NCBI RefSeq assembly: GCF_000718775.1
Contig: NZ_JOCB01000011.1
Coordinates: 49,985 to 113,984 of the forward strand
DNA: 64,000 nucleotides
Direction: 5' to 3'
Source: Streptomyces sp. NRRL S-31
Lineage (GTDB): Bacteria; Actinomycetota; Actinomycetes; Streptomycetales; Streptomycetaceae
Shown here: positions 55,965 through 62,274 of the stretch, piece by piece
How positions within the stretch are numbered: position 1 is the first letter of the stretch
How the letters are laid out: each line of letters opens with the position of its first letter
Made by a program: the position numbers and the translations under genes
The notes under the pieces: model-generated
The model's database searches: none
What the model saw: the letters and a program-made list of their open reading frames with translations, nothing else
Told to the model about the DNA's origin: nothing

Positions 55965-57041
55965 GTGCACCAGCAGCAACACCCCCGTCAGCAGCATCCG
56001 CATCCGTACCGAGCCCTGCCGTCCCGCTCGTTCTGGCGGTCCGCCGTGGCCGAGCCGGAGCCCTCCGCCATCGGGGACCTGTGGACCCCCCGGTTCTCCC
56101 TCGGCCAGGACGACCCCGTCCTGACCGCCGGCTCCTGCTTCGCCCGCCACATCGGCCCCGCCCTGCTCGACCGGGGCATGAACTGGCGGGTCACCGAGCC
56201 GGCGCCACCGGGACTCACCCCGGCCGAGCGGGAGAGCCGCCAGTACGGCGCGTTCTCCTTCCGCACCGGCAACGTCTACACCGCCGCCGGGTTCCGGCAG
56301 TGGCTGTCCTGGGCGAGCGGCGAGACCGCCCCGCCCGACGAGGTCTGGTACGAGGACGGCCGCTTCTTCGACCCGTTCCGCCCCTCGCTCGAACCCGACG
56401 GCCACGACTCGGCACAGGCGGTGCTGGCCGCCCGCCGGACGACCCTGGCGGCCATCGGCGGCGCCCTCGCCGGAGCCGGCTGCCTGATCCTCACCCTCGG
56501 CCTGACCGAGGCATGGGAGAACCGGGAGACCGGCGCCGTCTACCCGGTCTGCCCCGGCACCGTGCGCGGCACCTTCGACGCCCGGCTCCACGCCTTCGCG
56601 AACGCCGGCTTCGCCGAGGTGCACCGCGACCTGACGGCGGCCCTCGGACTCGCCCGCGCCGCCAACCCGGCCCTGCGCGTGGTGCTCACCGTCTCGCCCG
56701 TACCGCTCACCGCCACCGCCACCGGCGGCCACGCGCTCACCGCCACCACGTACTCCAAGTCCGTGCTGCGCGCCGTCGCCGGGCAACTCGCCCAGGAACA
56801 CGAGTACGTCGACTACTTCCCCGCGTACGAGGTCATCACCGGCGCGCCCTTCAAGGCGGGGTTCTACGAACCGAACCTGCGCACGGTCACCCCGGACGGC
56901 GTCGCCTTCGTCATGCGCCAGTTCCTCGGCGCCCTCACCCCGCCCCCGGCCGCACCGCGCCCGGCCGCCGGCCCCGGCCCCGACCGAGGAGAGGACATCT
57001 GGTGCGATGACGCCGTACTCGACTACTACGGTCCCCGCTGA
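55965..57041 (+). CDS. GSCFA-domain protein
   Basis: The 358-residue protein starts at GTG 55965, nine bases after the synthetase stop, with a GGAAGGA site inside the end of that gene. It contains the name-giving AGSCFARHI near residue 50. 'LILTLGLTEAW' (near 166) and 'VLTVSPVPLTATATG' (near 245) are the other conserved blocks of the GSCFA family, an SGNH/GDSL-hydrolase-related fold. The N-terminus is His/Gln-rich without a signal peptide. GSCFA proteins are thought to be esterase- or acyltransferase-like. Here it could install or trim the ester-linked acyl group expected in a detoxin/rimosamide depsipeptide (inference). Its 3' end overlaps the next gene by 35 bases. Confidence 0.82.
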   Translation: MHQQQHPRQQHPHPYRALPSRSFWRSAVAEPEPSAIGDLWTPRFSLGQDDPVLTAGSCFARHIGPALLDRGMNWRVTEPAPPGLTPAERESRQYGAFSFRTGNVYTAAGFRQWLSWASGETAPPDEVWYEDGRFFDPFRPSLEPDGHDSAQAVLAARRTTLAAIGGALAGAGCLILTLGLTEAWENRETGAVYPVCPGTVRGTFDARLHAFANAGFAEVHRDLTAALGLARAANPALRVVLTVSPVPLTATATGGHALTATTYSKSVLRAVAGQLAQEHEYVDYFPAYEVITGAPFKAGFYEPNLRTVTPDGVAFVMRQFLGALTPPPAAPRPAAGPGPDRGEDIWCDDAVLDYYGPR

Positions 57042-57714
57042 CGCCCCCGCCCCCGCCAGGTTCCTGCTGCTGGGCGACTCGCACGCCGGACCGGTCGGCC
57101 GGGCGGCGCGGGAGGCGGGCATTCCCTTCCAGGGCGGACCGATCGGCGCCGGACGGGAGTTCACCGCCGACTTCTTCGACGTCCGCGGCGACGACATCGT
57201 GTTCCGCAAGCCCGAGGCCGACCGCTACTACCGCCGCTTCCTGGCCGGGCTGGACGCCCCGGCCCTCGGCCGGCTGACCGTCCCGCTGGTGTCGACCCTG
57301 GGGTTCAGCACCCACTTCGTCGCCACCGCCGAGAACTGGAAGGTCTACCGGGTACGCGGCGCGTTCCCCCCGGGCTTCCTGCCGGGCCGGCTCTTCGACG
57401 ACATCGTCCTGTCCATGTCCCGCGGGGCGCTGGCCTTCTACCGCCGGGCACGCGAACTCGGACTGCGCACGCTCGCGGTGCTGCCGCCGCAACGGGTCCC
57501 CGGCCACGCCGACCCCGAGGTCTTCCGGGCCGCGCAGGACACCCTCCGCCGGGCCGTGCTCCCGCTCGGCGTGGAGATCGTCGACGTGCGCGACCGGAGC
57601 ACCGACGCCACGGGTGCGCAGCGCCCCGAGCTGTGCGAGCCCGACGACACCATCCACGGGAATCTGGCCTTCGGCCGGATGATCCTGGCCGACCTGCTGA
57701 CGCGCGGCCTGTGA
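57007..57714 (+). CDS. SGNH-hydrolase-like protein
   Basis: The 235-residue protein starts at ATG 57007 inside the 3' end of the GSCFA gene; GAGGAGAGG lies upstream. 'FLLLGDSHAGPVG' near residue 22 looks like SGNH block I (nucleophile Ser in GDS), and 'DDTIHGN' near 216 resembles the block V Asp-x-x-His. The middle blocks are unclear. It is cytoplasmic with no signal peptide. With the GSCFA protein it forms a pair of SGNH-fold enzymes between the synthetase and the dioxygenase, possibly acting as acyltransferase or esterase. I do not recognise a specific named family. Confidence 0.65.
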   Translation: MTPYSTTTVPADAPAPARFLLLGDSHAGPVGRAAREAGIPFQGGPIGAGREFTADFFDVRGDDIVFRKPEADRYYRRFLAGLDAPALGRLTVPLVSTLGFSTHFVATAENWKVYRVRGAFPPGFLPGRLFDDIVLSMSRGALAFYRRARELGLRTLAVLPPQRVPGHADPEVFRAAQDTLRRAVLPLGVEIVDVRDRSTDATGAQRPELCEPDDTIHGNLAFGRMILADLLTRGL

Positions 57715-57757
57715 CCCGAACCGCCCCCCCCGCAAGAGGAAGACACGGAAGGACACC

Positions 57758-58633
57758 ATGGAGAAGTTCGTACTGGACGCCGTCGAGCACATCACCACCA
57801 GGCCCAGGACGGTCTACGAGACGATCGCCGCCGACCCGCTGACCCCGGTCGTCGGAGCCGAGATCACCGGCGTCGACCTCACCCGCGAACTGCCGGACCG
57901 CCAACTGGCGGAGATCCGGCACGCCTTCCTCGAACACCACGTGCTCGTCTTCCGCGACCAGGCGCTGTCGGTCGAGGACCACAAGCGGTTCGCCGCGCAC
58001 TTCGGTGAGCTCCGCCCGCTGCCGGTGGCCGTCCCGGAGGGCCGCGACCCGGTCGTCCTGGAGATCAGCGCCGACAAGGACTCCACCGACGTCGACGGCC
58101 ACGGCTGGCACGCCGACGGCACCTCCAATCCCGAGCTGGCCCTCGGCTCGATGCTCCACATCAGCCGCACCCCGGACATCGGCAGCGGCGGCGACACCCT
58201 CTTCGCCAACATGCACCTCGCCTACGAGGTGCTGTCCCCGGCGATGCGGGCCTTCCTCGACGGCCTGACCGCGGTCCACGACGACGCCGTCGCCTGGCAG
58301 GGCCACACCCCTCCGGAGGGCTACGTCCTGCCCAGGAACGAGCACCCGCTGGTGGTGCGCCACCCCGAGACCGGCCGCAAGCTGCTGTTCGTCAACCCCG
58401 CCTACACCTCGCACATCCCGCAGCTGTCCGGCGCGGAGAGCAAGGCGCTGCTCACCATGCTGTTCGACCTGGTCGCCCGCACGCCGATGCTGAGCTGCCG
58501 GGTCCGCTGGACCCCGGACACGCTGGTGTTCTGGGACAACCGCAGCGTCCAGCACCACGCCGTCTGGGACTACTACCCCCACGCCCGCCACGGCCGCCGC
58601 GTGGCCATCAAGGGCCGCCGGCCCGAGGCGTGA
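57758..58633 (+). CDS. TauD/TfdA-family Fe(II)/2-oxoglutarate dioxygenase
   Basis: The 291-residue protein has a GGAAGGA site before ATG 57758. It reads 'VVGAEITGVDLTRELPDRQLAEIRHAFLEHHVLVFRDQ' near the start. The iron ligands are His118 and Asp120 (WHADG) and a distal His at 266 or 267 (SVQHH). A 2-oxoglutarate-binding Arg is near 279. Family members hydroxylate unactivated carbons. A TauD homologue is a constant marker of detoxin/rimosamide clusters as I recall, and here it would hydroxylate the proline-derived ring or a side chain. It is the last gene of the plus-strand operon and ends at a hairpin. Confidence 0.92.
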   Translation: MEKFVLDAVEHITTRPRTVYETIAADPLTPVVGAEITGVDLTRELPDRQLAEIRHAFLEHHVLVFRDQALSVEDHKRFAAHFGELRPLPVAVPEGRDPVVLEISADKDSTDVDGHGWHADGTSNPELALGSMLHISRTPDIGSGGDTLFANMHLAYEVLSPAMRAFLDGLTAVHDDAVAWQGHTPPEGYVLPRNEHPLVVRHPETGRKLLFVNPAYTSHIPQLSGAESKALLTMLFDLVARTPMLSCRVRWTPDTLVFWDNRSVQHHAVWDYYPHARHGRRVAIKGRRPEA

Positions 58634-58639
58634 GGTCCC

Positions 58640-58675
58640 GCGGCCGGCGGCCCACGACGGCCACCCGCCGGCCGC
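58640..58675. terminator. Bidirectional terminator between convergent genes
   Basis: GCGGCCGGCGG (58640-58650) pairs perfectly with CCGCCGGCCGC (58665-58675) around a 14-base loop, between the dioxygenase stop and the stop of the minus-strand gene. Confidence 0.8.
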
Positions 58676-58694
58676 CCCCGCCGGGCCGGGCGGG

Positions 58695-59495
58695 TCAGGA
58701 GGCCGCCCGGGCCAGGGCGTCGACGAGCCCGTCGGCCAGCCGCCGGTGGGCCGCCCGCAGCCGTGCCTCCCGCTCCCGCCGCTCGCCGTCCTCGTCCCCT
58801 GTCGCCGGGTGTTCGCGGCCGGCCCAGGCCAGGGCGCACACGTGCACCTGGGCGAAGGGGAAGGTCTCCGCGTAGGCGCGCGCGTCGGCCGCGGCCCAGG
58901 CCGCCGCCGTCGTACCGGCGTGCGCCAGGGCGTTGCCCTCGGCGAAGGACGCGGCGTTGGCGCCGGTGTTCGACTCGGCGTAGCTGCCCGCGAACTCGGC
59001 CGCCCGCTCGGCGCCGTAGTCGTTCGCGACCGCGTACGCGTGGGCCCCGGCGTACGCGTCGGCGAAGGCGTCCGCGTAGGCGTAGGCGAGGCGGTAGGCC
59101 ACCCGCAGCGCGGGTTCGAGCACGGCCTCCCACTCGGCCGCCGTGACGCGCTCGCCGGCCAGGGCCCGCAGATGCAGCTCCCTCACCGCCTCCTGCGGTC
59201 CCGCCGGGCGGTCCCGCCGGACGCTCGCCTCCGCCAGCATCGGCGCGACGGTGCGGGCGTGCCAGTCGTGCACGACGGCGAACGGCACCGGACCGGCCAG
59301 ACGGGCGAGCGCGCCGTGCAGCCGCAGCGCCCAGTCCCGCGCCCCGGCGCCGTCCTGGCCGTCGTACAGCACCGCGCTCACCTGCCACAGCCAGTCCGGC
59401 AGAGCGGGATCCGGAACCGGACCGGCGGCCATACCGGCCTCGAGCCGGGCGAGCAGCCGGTCGGACGACACGGCGGCGGCCGGGGAAGGGCTCAT
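58695..59495 (-). CDS. Hypothetical protein with Ala/aromatic-rich repeat region
   Basis: The 266-residue protein has ATG at 59495 (complement) with AGGAG at good spacing; longer in-frame extensions are Arg/Pro-rich and unlikely. Residues 1-130 are helical with 'LPDWLWQVSAVLYDGQDGAG' and 'FAVVHDWHARTVAPMLAEA'. Residues 145-225 alternate Ala with aromatic or polar residues (Tyr-Ala-Asp-Ala-Phe-Ala-Asp-Ala pattern), giving a striking two-residue periodicity. The C-terminus is charged and helical. No signal peptide is present. I do not recognise the family. Divergent from the ART-like gene across a 302-base spacer. Confidence 0.75.
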   Translation of the reverse strand: MSPSPAAAVSSDRLLARLEAGMAAGPVPDPALPDWLWQVSAVLYDGQDGAGARDWALRLHGALARLAGPVPFAVVHDWHARTVAPMLAEASVRRDRPAGPQEAVRELHLRALAGERVTAAEWEAVLEPALRVAYRLAYAYADAFADAYAGAHAYAVANDYGAERAAEFAGSYAESNTGANAASFAEGNALAHAGTTAAAWAAADARAYAETFPFAQVHVCALAWAGREHPATGDEDGERREREARLRAAHRRLADGLVDALARAAS

Positions 59496-59797
59496 ACGGT
59501 TCTCCTGTCGGGGGGCGGGACGCGGCGGACACGATGGACGCGGCGGCCGGGTTGCGGGCGGCCCGCGCAGCCTAGGAAGGCCGCCGCACGGACTCCACCG
59601 ACCGCGCGCACCCTGCCCGAAAGGGCACGTTCCATGCCCGCGTGGCGCGAAGCGCCAGGTCACGCGGGGGTGCGGGGCGGGCGTGGTGGACCGCGAGGCC
59701 GGCGCGTTCCTACAGTGGATCACTGGTCCCCGGGCGCACCGGCAGGTCGCGCACCGCCCACGGGAGGGGGACCGCCCTCTCAGGGAGAAGCAAGCGC
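59496..59797. promoter_or_regulatory. Divergent intergenic region with TGCCCGAAAGGGCA element
   Basis: This 302-base spacer lies between two divergent genes. At 59614-59627 lies TGCCCGAAAGGGCA, an inverted repeat of five bases around GAAA and the best of three copies in the window. The region is otherwise GC-rich with no supported ORF. Confidence 0.5.
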
Positions 59798-61963
59798 ATG
59801 AGCGGCAACCAGACCGGATCGGGAGCCGACCCGCAACCGACGGCGTCCACCCGCGCGGGCACCGCGAGGACCGCGGGCCGGCCCAGCGCCCCCCGCCCGG
59901 ACGCGGCCCGTACGCCGGCCGGGCCCGGCCGGCGGCAGCAGGCCCCGGTGGCCCCGCGCCCCGCCACGCCGCGCGGCGGACCGGCGGCACCCTCCTCGGA
60001 CACGCGCCGGACGCCCGGACAGCCGGCCGGGACCGGGGCGGTGTCCGCCCGGGAGTTCACCGCCCACCGCGCGGGCGCCGCATGGCTCCTCTCCCCGGCC
60101 GGTACCGCCGATCCGCGCGCCCTGTCCTTCGCGGCCGGTCTCGCCCCGGACCCCGAGTACACCGTCCTGGTGGCCGACCTGCCCGACGACGTGGACGGCT
60201 CCACGCTGGAGCGGATGGCGCGGGCCGTGCCCGAGGGGACCGGCGGACTCCGGCTGGTCTTCGGCCGGCCGCCCCGCCCCGGGGCCGTGGCCGTGGCGCG
60301 GTGGCTCGCCGAGCGGCTGGGCAGGACGGTGCTCGCGGCGGACGGCACCCCGCAGCCCACCCCCGGCGGCGGCCTGTTCATCGGTGCCGACCGCGGCGCG
60401 GGATGGGTGCGCTGCGCACCCGGCCTGCCCGACGCGCGGGACTCCAGGGCCTTCCCGAAACCGAGACCGTCGTGGGAGTCCGCCCTGCCCGAGGGACCCT
60501 GGTCGCTCGGCACGACCGTGGCGGAACGGCTCCCCGCGGGTGTCTGGCTGCGCCCCGAGGCGCCGGACACCGCCCTGGACGACCACCGTACGTATCTGAC
60601 CGGCCAGTTGACCCCCTCCCCCGAACTGCTCACCGTCGTTGCCGGTGTCCCCGGGACGGCGCCGTTGCCGCTCGCGGACGTCGCCCGGTTCTGGCAGGGC
60701 CTGCCCCCGCACATACGTCCGGCCGTGCGGTTCGTCTGCTACGGACCCACCCGCCTGAGCGGGGGACGGCACTTCGGCGACGTCCTCGCCCAGGTGGTCG
60801 GCGAACCCGTGCGCCGGTACAACGGCATGCCCGACGGAACCGGCGACGGCACCGAGGTGCTGCTGGTGCGGGCCGACGGCTCGCCCGGCCGTCCGCTGCT
60901 GGGACAGGAGTTCGTCCACCAGCCGCCGGCCGGCCCCGCCGGACCGCCGCCGACGTACGCCGCGGCCCACCGCTGGCCGCTCGGCGACCTGGAGCAGACC
61001 GGCCCCGGCACCTACCTCCTCGCGCCGGACGTGGTCGTCGAAGTGGTGCCCGTCGGCCTGTGGGTGCGGCTGCCGCAGGACCCGCCGTACGCCGCCGAGG
61101 TGCGCTCCGGCGACCCGGAGCCCGGCCGGGAACGGGTCCTGTGCGACGCCGACTCCGAGGAGGAACTGCCCCGGCTGCGGCAGCTCGCCGCGGACCTGGT
61201 GGAGGGTTTCCCGCCCGAGCTGCGCCGAGCGGTGCGCCTGGGCGTCTCCCGTCCCACCGGCCCGCGGGGCCACGACGTCACCGCCCCCGCCCCCGACGGC
61301 GGCGCCGTCCACCCGCGGCCGGGCGGCACCGGCCCGGCCCGGCCGCACACCGCCCGGGACAGCGGCCATGAGGGCTCCCTGTCCGTCGCGGCCGAGGTAC
61401 TGCGCCGGCACCCCGAACTCACCCCGGACGTGCCGGAGCCGGACGCCGTCGCCGGTCTCGCGGCGGTGCTCCGCCGGCTGGCGGACAGTGACGAGCCGGA
61501 CGGCACCGGCACCGAAGCGGCGGCCGGTCCGGCGGAGCACGACGGTGAACTGCTGCGCACCGGACTGCGGATGCTCCCCGTGCACCGGGGGGCGACCGGC
61601 CTGCGGGCCACGCTCGACGAGGCGGTGCGGCAGTGGTACGCCGGGCAGTCGCTGGTGACCGACCCCGACGTCTGCGAGGCGTCCGCCCTCGGTCCGGGCG
61701 ACGGACCGGGCAACACCGACGTCCTCATCTGGTCCGAGGACGGCCGCCGCACGGACCTGCTCGACCCGCTGTGCCCGGACCGGGTGCTGTTCCTGCCAGG
61801 CTCCCGGTTCCGGGTGCTCGGCCCGGAGCCCGGCACCTCCGGCGTCGTCCTGATGCGCGAGGTCGGACCCGGGCAGCCGGCGCAGGACGCGGAGCTGGAC
61901 CGGACGGCGGTGCGCGAACTGACCCGGGCGTGGCGCGACTGGCGGGGCGGCGCCGGCGCCTGA
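59798..61963 (+). CDS. Large protein with C-terminal ADP-ribosyltransferase-like domain
   Basis: The 721-residue protein starts at ATG 59798, chosen for the GGGAG site upstream. Residues 1-85 are Pro/Ala/Arg-rich and disordered. Residues about 115-210 and 285-345 form two alpha/beta blocks, the second with 'VRFVCYGP' and 'LAQVVGEPVRRYNGMP', reminiscent of the lonely-Cys fold in the giant gene. Residues about 590-685 match the R-S-E type ART fold: 'LPVHRG' (Arg near 597), 'CEASAL' (Ser near 631) and 'DRVLFLPGSRFRVL'. The expected catalytic Glu before 'VLF' is replaced by Asp-Arg, so activity is doubtful. There is no signal peptide. Target and partners are unknown. Confidence 0.7.
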   Translation: MSGNQTGSGADPQPTASTRAGTARTAGRPSAPRPDAARTPAGPGRRQQAPVAPRPATPRGGPAAPSSDTRRTPGQPAGTGAVSAREFTAHRAGAAWLLSPAGTADPRALSFAAGLAPDPEYTVLVADLPDDVDGSTLERMARAVPEGTGGLRLVFGRPPRPGAVAVARWLAERLGRTVLAADGTPQPTPGGGLFIGADRGAGWVRCAPGLPDARDSRAFPKPRPSWESALPEGPWSLGTTVAERLPAGVWLRPEAPDTALDDHRTYLTGQLTPSPELLTVVAGVPGTAPLPLADVARFWQGLPPHIRPAVRFVCYGPTRLSGGRHFGDVLAQVVGEPVRRYNGMPDGTGDGTEVLLVRADGSPGRPLLGQEFVHQPPAGPAGPPPTYAAAHRWPLGDLEQTGPGTYLLAPDVVVEVVPVGLWVRLPQDPPYAAEVRSGDPEPGRERVLCDADSEEELPRLRQLAADLVEGFPPELRRAVRLGVSRPTGPRGHDVTAPAPDGGAVHPRPGGTGPARPHTARDSGHEGSLSVAAEVLRRHPELTPDVPEPDAVAGLAAVLRRLADSDEPDGTGTEAAAGPAEHDGELLRTGLRMLPVHRGATGLRATLDEAVRQWYAGQSLVTDPDVCEASALGPGDGPGNTDVLIWSEDGRRTDLLDPLCPDRVLFLPGSRFRVLGPEPGTSGVVLMREVGPGQPAQDAELDRTAVRELTRAWRDWRGGAGA

Positions 61964-62274
61964 CGCCGGGTCCGGCCCGCACCCGGGGCACCGGCGGGTT
62001 GTTCGGACAGATCCCCTGGCCTAACGGGCACGGTGAGGCATGCGCGCTGGCGGGCGCCCGCCGGCCGCCAGCAGGATGACGCGCGAGGGCGGCTCCCTGA
62101 GGCGGCGACCGGGACGACCCCCGGCGCCCGGGAAGCGGCCCTCGCTGTTCCCAGCCGGGCGAACCGCCCCCTTCGCGCGACACACCGGGACGTCCCGCGT
62201 CACCGGCCGAGGGTGCACCACGCAGGCTGCCGAACCCGACGGAACTGGCCACCGGCTCCTGGAAGGCGTGCCGC
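61964..62274 (+). promoter_or_regulatory. 311-base intergenic region upstream of the secreted hydrolase
   Basis: No gene is supported. A short GC-rich stem (CCGGGT 61966-61971 with ACCCGG 61981-61986) just after the previous stop may terminate transcription weakly. The palindrome CGGGACGTCCCG (62186-62197) is an operator candidate. GGAAGG lies 9 bases before the ATG at 62275. Confidence 0.4.

Noticed and set aside
46050..57209. Minus-strand ORF of 3719 codons opposite the NRPS/PKS genes
   Set aside because: Same antisense shadow effect. The plus strand carries complete, motif-rich NRPS and PKS domains.
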